A stretch of DNA of 64,000 nucleotides from Mycoplasmatota bacterium (GCA_016342455.1 JAEIOE010000005.1:1-64000); one strand, 5' to 3'. Numbered from the stretch's first letter, positions 15,525 to 26,822 are shown. Notes: a model not told the origin generated them from the letters alone. Program-made: numbers and translations.

Positions 15525-16658
15525 ATGTACGGATTAGTATTAGCGGGTGGCGGAGCCAAAGGCGCTTATCAAATTGGAGTTTGGAAAGCATTAAAAGAAT
15601 TAAATATTGAAATCAGCCTTGCAGTTGGAACAAGCATAGGAGCTCTAAACGGAGCTTTAGTTGCTCAAAATGATTATGACTTGGCTGAAGAACTTTGGTT
15701 GAATATGTCTATTCATTCCGTATTTTCAGCAGACCAAGAAATACTAGACGGATTATCAAATGCATTAAATAAACATATATTTAAAAATGATATAAGCTTC
15801 TATCGTAAATTGTATAGTTATATTAGTGAAAATAAAGGTTTAGATATTAGTCCTCTAAGAACAAATATACAATCTAGACTAGATGAAGACAAATTAATGA
15901 AATCCAATATAGATTTTGGGTTTGTTACTTATAGTATTAATGAGCGTAAACCTTTAAAACTATTTAAAAATGACATTAAAAAAGGTGAAATGAAATACTA
16001 CCTTTTAGGTTCAGCTCTTGTTCCAGGGTTTAGTCAAGACAAGAATTTTCCAGTTAAGTTTATTGATGGTGGAATACATGACCGTTTTCCAATTCAAATG
16101 GCGATTGATAAAGGCTGTAAAGATATTATAGCTGTTGAAACAGGCTTCAAAAAGTTAAAAAAATATACAGGAGCGAATATTACTTATATCATACCTTCCG
16201 AAGATACGGGTAATTTCCTATTCTTTGACAGAGACAGATCAAGAAGAAACCTTTCATTAGGTTATCTTGATGCAATGAAAACTTTTGAGAAACTCTATGG
16301 CATAAATTATTTCTTTGAAAGTGATATCTCAGATAATCAAATTTTAAGAAGTTTAATGAAAATATCTTCTTGCAAGCTTCAAGACTTATCAACAAAAAGT
16401 ATGGATACTGAAATTGTTACTATTAAACAACTTTTAGAAGTAGAACTTCCATATTTATCAAAAAAATTAGGAATAAAAAATGCTTCCTCATATAAGGAAA
16501 CAATAGTTACTATGTTAGAATACATGTTAAAACTAAATGAAGTGGAAAGACTAAAAGTCTATACCTATAATGAAGCAATTCAATTAATTGATAAAGTATA
16601 TAATCAAAATTGTATTGAAAAGACGGTTTTAAAGTTATTGAAACAAATATTTAGATAG
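15525..16658 (+). CDS. Patatin-like phospholipase
   Basis: The glycine-rich oxyanion loop GGGAKGAY (residues 8-15), the nucleophile elbow GTSIG (Ser37) and the Asp-Gly-Gly motif in FIDGGIHDRFP form the Ser-Asp dyad of patatin-type lipid acyl hydrolases. At 377 residues it is longer than the core domain (about 260); the last 110 residues are helical and of unknown role. No signal peptide or membrane segment is seen, so it should act in the cytoplasm or at the inner membrane face. AAAGGAGTG precedes the ATG. It is monocistronic. Confidence 0.9.
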   Translation: MYGLVLAGGGAKGAYQIGVWKALKELNIEISLAVGTSIGALNGALVAQNDYDLAEELWLNMSIHSVFSADQEILDGLSNALNKHIFKNDISFYRKLYSYISENKGLDISPLRTNIQSRLDEDKLMKSNIDFGFVTYSINERKPLKLFKNDIKKGEMKYYLLGSALVPGFSQDKNFPVKFIDGGIHDRFPIQMAIDKGCKDIIAVETGFKKLKKYTGANITYIIPSEDTGNFLFFDRDRSRRNLSLGYLDAMKTFEKLYGINYFFESDISDNQILRSLMKISSCKLQDLSTKSMDTEIVTIKQLLEVELPYLSKKLGIKNASSYKETIVTMLEYMLKLNEVERLKVYTYNEAIQLIDKVYNQNCIEKTVLKLLKQIFR

Positions 16659-16740
16659 CAATTTGGAGAAAAATTATATTTACTAAGAAAACACGTAAAG
16701 TTCAATAGATCAGAAAAGACTACAATTAAAAATATATATA

Positions 16741-16770
16741 AAAAGCATGGATTAAACTCCATGCTTTTTC
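16741..16770 (+). terminator. Terminator after the patatin gene
   Basis: AAAAGCATGG pairs with CCATGCTTTT around an 8-base loop, followed by TC. Strong stem. Confidence 0.85.
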
Positions 16771-17041
16771 TAAAAAAGCCCATAAAAAAAAGTCTAGAAA
16801 ATGTCTAAACTTGATTAAGTGTAACTTAGATTTATGAACCATCAAAGAGAGGAGAGAAGTTCGAAAAAAATCTTAAGTTGTTTCAGTTTGAGTCCTACTA
16901 CAAAAACAAACCGTATATATTTTACACAATTAAAATAAAAAGTCAACACTTTTGTTCTTGAAAATTTAAAATATATTTTTAAGTTTCATAAATAGGAAAA
17001 CTGTTTAGAACTATTAATGTAAAAAATGCGTCTTAATGCGG
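16771..17041. other. AT-rich intergenic stretch
   Basis: This run between convergent genes has no open frame of note. It contains an AGAGAGGAGAGAAG purine tract near 16846-16860 that resembles a ribosome site but leads into no gene. Nothing else could be identified. Confidence 0.5.
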
Positions 17042-17548
17042 CTATTTATTAAGGTTTTTCAAGTGATTTAGCATAAACAATTCTCTTTCTGTCCAATGGT
17101 AATTATTTCCTAATTTTAATCTTTCTTCGTTTGTCTTTATCGCTTCATCAATACTCACCCAACTTGGAATGAACCCAAGTTCAAGTTCATAAGTGCTTAA
17201 ATCTTGAGCCTTAAAAGAATTAGTTATATCACAGAGATAATAAATACTTCTCATTGAAAAAACTTCGTCTGCTATATATTTGTCTGGATAGAATTGGTCA
17301 GTATACCCAATACATTCTTTTACTTCACTGATGGTAGCTCCAGCTTCTTCTAAAACTTCCCTTTTTAATGCTTCTATGAATGTTTCATTATCTTCAACTC
17401 CACCACCAGGGAATTTGTATTCGGAGTTGTTTTTCACATAGATTAAAAGAATTTTATTTCCATTTTGTATCACAGCTCTAGTAGCCGTTCTTTTAATCTC
17501 AGTCTTAGATTTATCTGCTCTAGTATCAAACACTTTTATTAATTCCAT
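17042..17548 (-). CDS. Nudix hydrolase
   Basis: The Nudix box is clear: GGGVEDNETFIEALKREVLEEAGA, given here as G-x5-E-x7-REVLEEAG, which binds the metal ions that cleave nucleoside diphosphate-linked substrates. The 168-residue length is normal. GGAGG lies five bases before the ATG at 17548, so this start is preferred to an upstream TTG that overlaps the ribosome site. The substrate cannot be told from the sequence. It is transcribed away from the aldehyde dehydrogenase gene. Confidence 0.9.
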   Translation of the reverse strand: MELIKVFDTRADKSKTEIKRTATRAVIQNGNKILLIYVKNNSEYKFPGGGVEDNETFIEALKREVLEEAGATISEVKECIGYTDQFYPDKYIADEVFSMRSIYYLCDITNSFKAQDLSTYELELGFIPSWVSIDEAIKTNEERLKLGNNYHWTERELFMLNHLKNLNK

Positions 17549-17659
17549 AATTACCTCCAAGTATATAAAAATTATATCATAATCAGATAAATAATTTTCA
17601 TAATCTTATAAGTGCTATTATATGATAAAATAGAAGTAATAAAGGAACAGAGGTGTATT

Positions 17660-19030
17660 ATGGAAATTTCTAATTTAATCAAAATGCAAAGAATGTTTTA
17701 CTTTACAAACGAAACTTTAGATATTTCTTTTAGAAGAAAACAACTTAAAAAACTAAAGGAAACAATAAAGTTTTACGAAGATGATTTAAAAGAAGCTTTG
17801 CTTTTAGACTTAGGGAAAAGTGGAGCGGAAAGTTATTTAACTGAAATTGGTATTACTCTAAAAGAAATATCGTTTATGGAAAAGCATTTAAAAAAATTGA
17901 TGAAAAATAGAAGAGTAGGTACTTCTATTAAAGATTTTCCTGCCAAGAGTTATATTTCTCCACACCCTTATGGCGTTGTTTTAGTCATGAGCCCTTGGAA
18001 CTATCCAGTTATGTTATCATTTTGTCCATTAATAGGAGCGATAGCTGCTGGGAACACTTGTGTGTTAAAACCAAGTGAGTATAGTATTTACACAACTAAA
18101 GTCATAGACAAAATAATAAAAGAGTCCTTTGATTCTAACTATGTTGCTTGTGTTACTGGTGGCATTTCAGTTAGTCAAGAAATCTTGAATCAAAAATATG
18201 ATTATATATTCTATACAGGCGGTAAAGTAGTAGGACGTATCGTAATGGAAAAAGCTGCCAAACACTTAACAGCTATTAGTCTTGAATTAGGTGGAAAGAG
18301 TCCTTGTATTGTCGATGAAACAGCGAATATCAAAATCGCAGCCAAAAGAATTGCTTTTGGTAAATACTTAAATGCCGGACAAACTTGTGTTGCTCCTGAT
18401 TACTTGTATATCCATGAGTCAATTAAGGATGAGTTCTTAGAACAATTTGAATTGGCAATAAATGAGTTGTTTACGAGTAAGCCATTTGAATCTGAAAATT
18501 ATGGGAAAATAATTAATCAAAGACATTTTGATCGTTTATCAGAACTTCTAAAAGATCAATTTGTGTTAATTGGTGGAACCATAGATTCTAAATCATTAAA
18601 AATTTCTCCAACAGTTCTTGGAGAGATAACTGCAACTAATAAAATAATGGAAGAAGAGATTTTCGGACCAATCTTACCATTATTAACTTATAGCAATATT
18701 GATGATGTAATAAATTACATAAACCAAAACCCAAGTCCTTTGGCATTGTATCTTTTTACAAGTAAAAAACAAATAGAAAACAAAGTATTAAAAAGTTGTA
18801 ATTTCGGTGGTGGTTGTATTAATGATACTGTGATGCACGTTGCTAGTGAAACCTTACCATTTGGTGGAGTAGGTGAAAGTGGCATGGGTAACTATCACGG
18901 AAGAGCTAGTTTTGAAACATTCTCACATTACCGTAGTATTATGAGAAAAGAAACTTGGTTAGATTTACCAATTCGTTATGCTCCGTATACAAAGATTAAA
19001 AATAAAATAGTGAAGTTGTTTTTGAGGTAA
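17660..19030 (+). CDS. Aldehyde dehydrogenase, class 3 type
   Basis: The 456-residue enzyme oxidises aldehydes to acids with NAD(P)+. MSPWNYPV and the KPSEYS nucleotide-binding region, LELGGKSP (general base Glu) and NAGQTCVAPDY (nucleophile Cys) are intact, followed by EEEIFGPILP. Short length and a hydrophobic C-terminal tail resemble class 3 fatty-aldehyde dehydrogenases such as YwdH. ATG 17660 follows AGAGGTG and is chosen over an upstream start at 17612. It overlaps closely with the next gene (one base gap), so they are probably co-transcribed. Confidence 0.9.
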   Translation: MEISNLIKMQRMFYFTNETLDISFRRKQLKKLKETIKFYEDDLKEALLLDLGKSGAESYLTEIGITLKEISFMEKHLKKLMKNRRVGTSIKDFPAKSYISPHPYGVVLVMSPWNYPVMLSFCPLIGAIAAGNTCVLKPSEYSIYTTKVIDKIIKESFDSNYVACVTGGISVSQEILNQKYDYIFYTGGKVVGRIVMEKAAKHLTAISLELGGKSPCIVDETANIKIAAKRIAFGKYLNAGQTCVAPDYLYIHESIKDEFLEQFELAINELFTSKPFESENYGKIINQRHFDRLSELLKDQFVLIGGTIDSKSLKISPTVLGEITATNKIMEEEIFGPILPLLTYSNIDDVINYINQNPSPLALYLFTSKKQIENKVLKSCNFGGGCINDTVMHVASETLPFGGVGESGMGNYHGRASFETFSHYRSIMRKETWLDLPIRYAPYTKIKNKIVKLFLR

Positions 19031-19031
19031 T

Positions 19032-20069
19032 ATGATGAATATACCTAAAACAAGAGATGTATTGGATACACCTGATAAATTAGTGAATGACTGCGGAGAT
19101 GCTAATTTTGGAGCTTTTAATCGTTCGTTTTGCAATTTTAATTTTAGTAATTTTAAAAGTTGTTCTAAAATAAGAAGTTGGCTCAACAAACAAAGATTAA
19201 CTGAATGGGAAGCTGTTGAGGTTGTAAGTGATTTGGGAGCTTTCTTAACGGTGGTTTATCATTTTGGGATTATGAATATCCATAAAACAATCTTCTTTAA
19301 TAAGAAAACAGAAGAACTATTAGTATGGGATGATTTAGTACTCTTTAGGAATAAATCAATAGTAGCTAAAAACCTAATGGATTCAAATCAATCTATCTTT
19401 GATACAAAGCATTCCAAAACTGTAATCACAAATAATTATGAGAAGAATGCAGCTGCTTGCAGTGGACATTCTAAAGATAAGAAAAATGGTGAAATTGATT
19501 TTGATTTTCAATTAACTAGAATATCAAAACCATCCATTGTATCTATTCCTTTAAAAAACACCTATCCTGTTTATACTGAAAAAGACTTATTTACTTTCAA
19601 AGGATCGATAAAAGTAAATGGAGTGGAGATGTTTGATGATAAATCAATAGCTATTATAGATGACCATAGAGGATTTTATCCTAGAAAGTCCGGTTATGAT
19701 TGGTTAACATTCTTTGGATATCATAATGAAGAACCATTTGGTTTGAATCTAACCGACTTTTTATTAAATGAAAGACAAGAAGACTTTAATGAAAATGGAT
19801 ACTGGGATAAGTTAGGATTTCATGCTTTACCAAACGCTACATTTACTTGTAGTAAAACGAAGAAACATATCGTTGATGAATCCGGCACTATTGATTTAAC
19901 TTATGAAATTATTAAAACCCATAAAGTTTCAATGAATATTTTATTATTTAGAATAGACTATAAACTTAATTTTGGCAAACTAAATGGTTTTATAACGAAC
20001 ACTGCTGGAGAGAAGATTATATTTAAGGATGAACTCAGTTTAGCTGAGTATAGATATACAATTTTGTAA
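19032..20069 (+). CDS. DUF2804-like protein
   Basis: This 345-residue protein has no signal peptide. Segments such as NFGAFNRSF near the start, AIIDDHRGFYPRKSGYDW in the middle and FGLNLTDF fit the DUF2804 family of lipocalin-like beta proteins of unknown function. It begins one base after the aldehyde dehydrogenase stop, and the SRAP gene follows 10 bases on. The context hints at lipid or aldehyde handling, but this is a guess. Family call is moderate. Confidence 0.6.
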   Translation: MMNIPKTRDVLDTPDKLVNDCGDANFGAFNRSFCNFNFSNFKSCSKIRSWLNKQRLTEWEAVEVVSDLGAFLTVVYHFGIMNIHKTIFFNKKTEELLVWDDLVLFRNKSIVAKNLMDSNQSIFDTKHSKTVITNNYEKNAAACSGHSKDKKNGEIDFDFQLTRISKPSIVSIPLKNTYPVYTEKDLFTFKGSIKVNGVEMFDDKSIAIIDDHRGFYPRKSGYDWLTFFGYHNEEPFGLNLTDFLLNERQEDFNENGYWDKLGFHALPNATFTCSKTKKHIVDESGTIDLTYEIIKTHKVSMNILLFRIDYKLNFGKLNGFITNTAGEKIIFKDELSLAEYRYTIL

Positions 20070-20079
20070 GGAGATAGCT

Positions 20080-20772
20080 ATGTGTGGTAGATATGGTATT
20101 TCAGTAACAAAAAAGGAACTGAAAGATTATCTAGGAGAACATTATAATATTGATGTACTAGATGAAAACATCATAGTACCTCAATACAATATCGCTCCTG
20201 GACAAAACGTGGTATCATTGATAAATGACGGTACGAAATATAGAGTAGGTCTTTTAAAATGGGGCTTTGTTCCTCCTTGGTCAAAAGATGAGTCTGTTGG
20301 TTATAAAATGATTAATGCAAGATCAGAAACCGTTAAAGAAAAACCAGCATTCAAAAAATCTTTTTGTCAAAAAAGATGTGTGATCATTGCAGATGGTTTT
20401 TTTGAATGGTATCGAACAACTTCAACGAAAACTCCATATTATTTCTATCTTAAAAACAACAACATTTTTGGCTTTGCAGGTTTGTATACTGTCTTCTTAA
20501 GAGAAGATGGTTCTAAAGTATATACTTGCACCATAATCACAACGAAAGCAAATAGTCTAATGGAAGGCATTCATGACAGAATGCCTGTGATTCTAAACGA
20601 AGTCACAGCGAAACAATGGCTAAACCCTAGTTTAAGTGATTCAGCTACCTTAGAAAAAATACTTGTTCAGTATGATCCAAAAGAAATGGCTTTTCATCAA
20701 GTATCTTCTAGGGTCAATAAAACATCGAATAATGATAAAGAGATTATTAGGAAAATTATTTTAGAAGAATAA
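20080..20772 (+). CDS. SRAP domain protein (HMCES/YedK type)
   Basis: SRAP proteins crosslink to abasic sites in single-stranded DNA through Cys2 and protect them. The product starts Met-Cys-Gly-Arg, leaving Cys2 exposed after Met removal. Other family marks are YNIAPGQ, INARSETVKEKPAF, CVIIADGFFEWY (active-site Glu) and HDRMPVIL. The 230-residue length is typical. AAGGAGAT precedes the ATG. It trails the DUF2804-like gene. Confidence 0.95.
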   Translation: MCGRYGISVTKKELKDYLGEHYNIDVLDENIIVPQYNIAPGQNVVSLINDGTKYRVGLLKWGFVPPWSKDESVGYKMINARSETVKEKPAFKKSFCQKRCVIIADGFFEWYRTTSTKTPYYFYLKNNNIFGFAGLYTVFLREDGSKVYTCTIITTKANSLMEGIHDRMPVILNEVTAKQWLNPSLSDSATLEKILVQYDPKEMAFHQVSSRVNKTSNNDKEIIRKIILEE

Positions 20773-20914
20773 AATAATGTACCATTCAATATTTCTTTTG
20801 AATATCATATCCAAATTTGTTAAAATAAGAAGATATTTACTAAAAGAAAACCATAATGCGAGCAAAATATAGATAATATGTTATTATATTAGTAAATTTT
20901 ACTAGGAGAAAAAA

Positions 20915-22240
20915 ATGACGGAAAAGAATTTTTTTACGAAATTGCCATATTTAATTTTCATAAGTATTCTAACCTTTTTCTTTTGGTATAAAGGCTTAGA
21001 ATCAATAGGTTTCACACTCTTTTTAGTGGTGTGTTTCTTTATATTGATATTCTTTAAAAATACAATTCATATAATTCCGTTTTTATTTAATGCGATGTTT
21101 ATGATAAGTCAAACCGAATGGGATGTAAATCTAATTCCACTATATATATATGCCACACCAGTCGTTATGATTTTAGGGATGGTTATTCATGCCATTCGTT
21201 TTAAAGTCAATCTATTTCGTGGTAAATTTATGCTAGGAATTGCGCTATATGGTGTAGCGATGATTGCCTCTACTATTGTAAATACTGAAGTAATCAACTT
21301 AAATACAATACTGTTAATATTCGTTGCGATATTCTTTGTTTTGCTGTATGGCTTTTTTGCTAATACCATACAAGGAGACAATCAGTTATATCTAATCAGA
21401 GTGATGGTTATTTTAGGTCTTTTAATTTCTTTTGAAGTGTTTGCTTTCTATCTTCAAATATATTTAAACGAAGGATCTCAAGCTGTTCACTTTGCTTTAG
21501 AACATAAAGAAATAGATCTTGGTTGGGGTATATCTAATTTTATAGCTACTTACCTGATTATGTTTATAGCAGCTATTACTTACTTCGTCAAAAAATATAA
21601 ATTGCATATCTTTTGGATTGTTCTAGCTTTATTTGAAATTTCTATGTTGCTGTTCACATTATCGAGAGCTGGTATATTAGCCTTCTTGGGAACTTCAGTA
21701 TTCTTAATCCTATATATGTTTATCAAGTATGACCATAAATTAGCGCTTTTGCTAAATCTGTTTTTAGGGGTATTAGTGTTTGCAGGAATTATTTATCTTA
21801 CAAGAAGTTATTTTATAATTGTTATAGAAAGATTTGAATCCAGAATGTTAGATGATACAGGGCGTATTGAGTTATGGAAAGAAGCTATCGTTATCATAAA
21901 ATCTAATCCTGTATTTGGAAAAGGAGTTTTTGCTAGAGCTGTTGCTGAAAATGAACTTAGAATGTTCCATAACACCATATTGCATACCTTAGCTTGCTTT
22001 GGTGCAATTGGGGGATTAGCTTTGGTTATTCAATTTATATCTATATTAAGAATCTTCTTCTATAAATTTAATCAAGAAAAAGCAATATTATTGATTGCTT
22101 TAATTGGTGCGAACATTCATGGTATGGTTGATAATGTATATTTAATGCCACAGTATATGATTTTAATGTTTGTAATAATAGCAGTTGTTGAAAATGCTGG
22201 CAAGATAGATAAACTAAGAGAAGAACTGAGAGTAGGTTAA
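20915..22240 (+). CDS. O-antigen ligase-like polytopic membrane protein
   Basis: The 441-residue protein has about 11 to 12 membrane segments and a large extracytoplasmic loop near residues 290-350 with GRIELWKEAIVIIKSNPVFGKG, a pattern seen in the Wzy/WaaL O-antigen ligase family. In Gram-positive-type cells these proteins polymerise or transfer surface glycans. No glycan genes are next to it. CTAGGAG precedes the ATG. Substrate is unknown. Confidence 0.75.
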   Translation: MTEKNFFTKLPYLIFISILTFFFWYKGLESIGFTLFLVVCFFILIFFKNTIHIIPFLFNAMFMISQTEWDVNLIPLYIYATPVVMILGMVIHAIRFKVNLFRGKFMLGIALYGVAMIASTIVNTEVINLNTILLIFVAIFFVLLYGFFANTIQGDNQLYLIRVMVILGLLISFEVFAFYLQIYLNEGSQAVHFALEHKEIDLGWGISNFIATYLIMFIAAITYFVKKYKLHIFWIVLALFEISMLLFTLSRAGILAFLGTSVFLILYMFIKYDHKLALLLNLFLGVLVFAGIIYLTRSYFIIVIERFESRMLDDTGRIELWKEAIVIIKSNPVFGKGVFARAVAENELRMFHNTILHTLACFGAIGGLALVIQFISILRIFFYKFNQEKAILLIALIGANIHGMVDNVYLMPQYMILMFVIIAVVENAGKIDKLREELRVG

Positions 22241-22246
22241 TGTTAT

Positions 22247-23152
22247 ATGAAATCTGAAAAAAGAATGTTTATATCTTTTTTATTAAATTTTTTCTTTACT
22301 ATTATTGAGTTTATTGGTGGTATTATAACAAATTCGGTAGCTTTAATAAGTGATAGTATTCATGATTTAGGAGATTCAATATCAATAGGTATTGCTATTT
22401 TCTTAGAACGTAAATCTAAACAAAGACCAGATAAAATATATACTTATGGATATCGAAGGTTTTCTTTATTAGGAGCTTTAATATCATCTATGATCTTAGT
22501 TTTTGGTTCTACTTTTGTTGTGATAGAGAGTATTCAGCGTTTAATGCACCCTGAATCCATTAACTCTGAACTGTTGATCTATTTTGCAATATTTGGGGTA
22601 ATCGTAAATGGTTTAGCTGCTTTTAATATTTCAAAAGGAAAGTCATTGAATGAAAAAGCAATTAGTTTACATCTCTTAGAAGATGTAATTGGTTGGCTTG
22701 CTTTATTGATAGGTGCGATTATTATGCACTTTACGGATATTCTAGCAATTGACGCTTTGTTATCATTGTTATTTACAATATGGATTCTATATCATGTATT
22801 TAAAAATATGAAAAACGTATTTAAGGTATTATTAGAAAGAGCACCAAGTGGATTTGATATTTCTGCAATCGAGAAAAAACTTTCAAATATAAAACATGTT
22901 TTGGAAGTCCATCATCTCCATTTATGGTCTTTAGAAGGTGAAACGCCTTTGATAACGGTACATGCTTTGCTTGAAAACAAACTAAGTCAAGATACCATTA
23001 CAGATGTTCAAAATAAACTGATTAAAATTTTGAGTGATTTTGGCATAGAACATAGTACTGTGCAGATAGAATTTAAAAATACTGATTGTATTAACGAAGA
23101 ATGCCTAAGCAATAAACCCCTAGATATAGGCAAGCATCACCATAACCATTAA
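22247..23152 (+). CDS. Cation diffusion facilitator (Zn/Co exporter type)
   Basis: The 301-residue protein has six membrane segments and the CDF metal site: SVALISDSIHDLGDSISI in helix 2 (Asp/His ligands) and a paired HLLEDVIGW in helix 5. RPDKIYTYGYRRFSLLGAL is the conserved loop after helix 2. A cytoplasmic C-terminal domain ends in a His-rich tail (HHHNH). It would export Zn2+ or a similar ion in exchange for protons. It begins six bases after the preceding gene and may be co-transcribed with it. Confidence 0.9.
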   Translation: MKSEKRMFISFLLNFFFTIIEFIGGIITNSVALISDSIHDLGDSISIGIAIFLERKSKQRPDKIYTYGYRRFSLLGALISSMILVFGSTFVVIESIQRLMHPESINSELLIYFAIFGVIVNGLAAFNISKGKSLNEKAISLHLLEDVIGWLALLIGAIIMHFTDILAIDALLSLLFTIWILYHVFKNMKNVFKVLLERAPSGFDISAIEKKLSNIKHVLEVHHLHLWSLEGETPLITVHALLENKLSQDTITDVQNKLIKILSDFGIEHSTVQIEFKNTDCINEECLSNKPLDIGKHHHNH

Positions 23153-23180
23153 AAAAAAATTAAAAAATAATACAAAATTA

Positions 23181-23262
23181 TTGTGTTTTACACATAAAGG
23201 TGATATTATATTAATGTGTAAAGCACAATTATTTTTTTATCATTAAACTGTGTATAACACAA
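23181..23262 (+). promoter_or_regulatory. Three palindromic operator-like sites before padR
   Basis: Three 15-base sites share TGTG-N4-ACA(C)A symmetry: TTGTGTTTTACACAT (23181-23195), ATGTGTAAAGCACAA (23214-23228) and CTGTGTATAACACAA (23248-23262). The first two are also inverted copies of one another. Their place directly before a PadR gene suggests autorepression. Spacing between centres is 33-34 bases, about three DNA turns. Confidence 0.65.
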
Positions 23263-23276
23263 AAAGGAGTGGTTTG

Positions 23277-23593
23277 ATGAATTCACAATTCAAGAAAGGG
23301 ATAATTGAAATCTGTGTTCTCAAAATCATGGAAGAAAAAGATCTTTGTGGTTTCGATGTTATAGAACGATTATCAAAAGAAGTTCCAGTCAATGAGAATA
23401 CAATCTATCCATTACTAAGGAGGCTAACGAAACAAGGTTACTTTGAAACCTACAAAGTTCCATCTCCAGTAGGAGCACCTAAAAAGTATTATAAGATTAC
23501 AAATGATGGTGAAGAGAGATTAGATGAAAATTTGAAAGAGTGGAAACAGTTTTTTAAAGGAGTATTTAGAATTTTGGAAGGGGATGGTTCTCG

Positions 23594-23597
<4 letters not shown>
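23277..23597 (+). CDS. PadR-family transcriptional regulator
   Basis: A 106-residue winged-helix protein with ICVLKIMEEKDLCGFDVIERL and NTIYPLLRRLTKQGYFE, the PadR recognition helix and wing, then KKYYKIT. PadR proteins of this type usually repress their own operon and a neighbouring membrane gene. ATG 23277 follows AAGGAGTGG. The gene overlaps the next by ATGA at 23594, so translation is coupled. The three palindromes just upstream are its likely operator. Confidence 0.9.
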
Positions 23598-24802
<1,205 letters not shown>

Positions 24803-24806
24803 AAAT

Positions 24807-24868
24807 AAAGCGGCTAATTTAAAAGCCGCTTTTTCTATAAAAAAATGGAGATAATTAAATCTCCATTT
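24807..24868. terminator. Two hairpins between convergent genes
   Basis: AAAGCGGCT / AGCCGCTTT (24807-24833) with a T-run ends the PadR operon. A second stem, AAATGGAGAT / ATCTCCATTT (24841-24868), overlaps the 3' end of the minus-strand gene and can serve it. Confidence 0.75.
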
Positions 24869-26135
24869 GTTCTTCGTTATCTACTTCAATTGATTGACCA
24901 TTATGGGAATTGTTTGTTCCATTACCTGGATTGGTAGTATTTGAGTTTGTTGAATTATGTCCTCGCTCAGTAGTATGTTCATCAGTTGTAACTTCTTCAG
25001 TACTTACAGTAGTAGTTATACTATTTCCATTTCCTTGACCCCTTGTTTTTTCGAAGTCATCTTCATTTGCTTTTATATAACCTTTTTCAAATCTGTTAGT
25101 TACGATTATATTTGTGTTATTAAAATTATATTGATATTTGTAATTGCCAGTTTCCGTATCAGCTACTAAATTTACTTTGAACTCTCCGTTTTCTGTATTG
25201 TTACCTTGTTTATAACTGTATTTCACTTGCATTTCTTGATTATCAAAGTTTTCAGTATTTCTTTCGAAATCTAATGTTAATTGATTATTTGATTTATTAG
25301 TAATTACCATTGAAGCAGTTATATTGTTTTTATAAGAATGGACGGTCACTTCACTTGAGTTAGATAAGCTATCATTCTTATATACTTGATAAGTAAATTT
25401 TTGTAAATTATCATTAGAAACATTCGTAACTTTAACGTATTGATTATTAGAAGTCTCGATTCGATATTGATAGTATAATGTTTCTCCATTTTGTATAACA
25501 GAACTTGAGAAACTATATTCTAAGTCATTATTGATCATAATACCATTGATCAAAACGTCACCATCTTGGTTTGTTTCTTTATTGTAATAAGCGCGGTAGA
25601 CTATTAAATTACCTGCTAGATCAGCTGCCTTATATTCAAAGGCGAAAGCATAATCTTGATTATCTGAATCGACATCGTTATATACATAGTTTTGTTCACT
25701 AGCAATTACTGTTTCAGCGAGATTTAAATAACTGTTGATTAACTCTATTTCGTCTTCAATAGAAGAACTGCTTTGACTTAATTCAGTAACAACATAATCA
25801 CTTTCAAAATAATTTAATTCGGATACTTCAGCTACATTTAATAAAGAAGCGGCTGAAACTGTTTGAAAACCGATTATTTCAGTTTCTGTTTCCAATGGAT
25901 TTGAATCATTTATAAGAGATAAATAGCCGAAATTATAAATCATTATTCCACTGACTAATATAAATAATGATGCAAAAGTATATGAAACAGCTCTTTTAAA
26001 ATTGAATGGAGTTCTTATTGTTTCAGGTTCGTAATCATCAATTTGAATAGAATCAATATTGATGCGATTGAAAACATCTGGCATTTCATTTAATGCTTGA
26101 TTTTTAATTTTCTGTAGCAAATCTTTCTTTTTCAT
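24855..26135 (-). CDS. Putative anti-sigma factor, membrane-anchored
   Basis: The 426-residue protein has a short cytoplasmic N-terminus (about 50 residues), one membrane segment (about 52-72) and a large outer beta-rich domain ending in a Thr/Ser/Asn/Gly-rich acidic tail. It directly follows an ECF sigma factor gene, the normal place for an anti-sigma. No zinc-binding anti-sigma motif is seen in the N-terminus. ATG at 26135 has GGAGAGGAG upstream; a GTG at 26144 overlapping the sigma stop is an alternative. Role is inferred from position and topology. Confidence 0.65.
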   Translation of the reverse strand: MKKKDLLQKIKNQALNEMPDVFNRINIDSIQIDDYEPETIRTPFNFKRAVSYTFASLFILVSGIMIYNFGYLSLINDSNPLETETEIIGFQTVSAASLLNVAEVSELNYFESDYVVTELSQSSSSIEDEIELINSYLNLAETVIASEQNYVYNDVDSDNQDYAFAFEYKAADLAGNLIVYRAYYNKETNQDGDVLINGIMINNDLEYSFSSSVIQNGETLYYQYRIETSNNQYVKVTNVSNDNLQKFTYQVYKNDSLSNSSEVTVHSYKNNITASMVITNKSNNQLTLDFERNTENFDNQEMQVKYSYKQGNNTENGEFKVNLVADTETGNYKYQYNFNNTNIIVTNRFEKGYIKANEDDFEKTRGQGNGNSITTTVSTEEVTTDEHTTERGHNSTNSNTTNPGNGTNNSHNGQSIEVDNEEQMEI

Positions 26136-26140
26136 AACTT

Positions 26141-26656
26141 TCACTCCTCTCCATAAGTGTTTTGAAGTTTCTTAATTGCTTTTTGATAAATCCATAAAAC
26201 AGTACCTATTGGTTTATCAATACTCAATGCAATATCTTTGAATTTTGCGTTCGATACGATCCTAAGCAAAACAACTTGTTTTTCTATTTCATCTAAGTCT
26301 TTAATCATATCAATTACTTCATAACTAGTATTTTCTTTTACAGTACCTTCATTTAGCTTATCACTAAGCTGTGGGTCGATAACAGTAACTCTTTTTTCTT
26401 TTCGATAATAGTCAAAAGCAGTATTTTTAGCAATTTGTATCAGCCAAGCATAGAAGTTTCTTCCTTTTTTATACTGTTTAATATACTTAATCATTTTCAT
26501 ATAAGTATCTTGCATCAGATCTTCAGTAGCTGCTTTATTGTTAACGATTGAGATTATCATAGAAAAAACACCTTTTTTAGTATTTTCATATACTATTCTA
26601 AAGGCTTCATCATCTTTTTCAATTAAGGCATCAACATATTGGTCATAGTTAACCAT
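26141..26656 (-). CDS. ECF-type RNA polymerase sigma factor
   Basis: The 171-residue product has region 2 (TEDLMQDTYMKMIKYIKQY, NFYAWLIQIAKNTAFDYYRK) and region 4 (LDEIEKQVVLLRIVSNAKF, IALSIDKPIGTVLWIYQKA), and lacks regions 1 and 3, as in ECF sigma factors. It would direct RNA polymerase to stress promoters, probably its own. The anti-sigma-like gene follows within a few bases. GGAGTGATAAATA precedes its ATG on the minus strand. Confidence 0.9.
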   Translation of the reverse strand: MVNYDQYVDALIEKDDEAFRIVYENTKKGVFSMIISIVNNKAATEDLMQDTYMKMIKYIKQYKKGRNFYAWLIQIAKNTAFDYYRKEKRVTVIDPQLSDKLNEGTVKENTSYEVIDMIKDLDEIEKQVVLLRIVSNAKFKDIALSIDKPIGTVLWIYQKAIKKLQNTYGEE

Positions 26657-26822
26657 TATTTATCACTCCTTAGATTATATTATATCATATTGAAAGATTT
26701 GGAGCCCTTTAAAAAGTACTTTCATAATATATACGTGATGTAAGTTGTTTTTATTGGTGAATTTAAAAATAATGTAAAAAATATATGATATAATATTTCT
26801 AACTAACTTTATTGGAGAAACT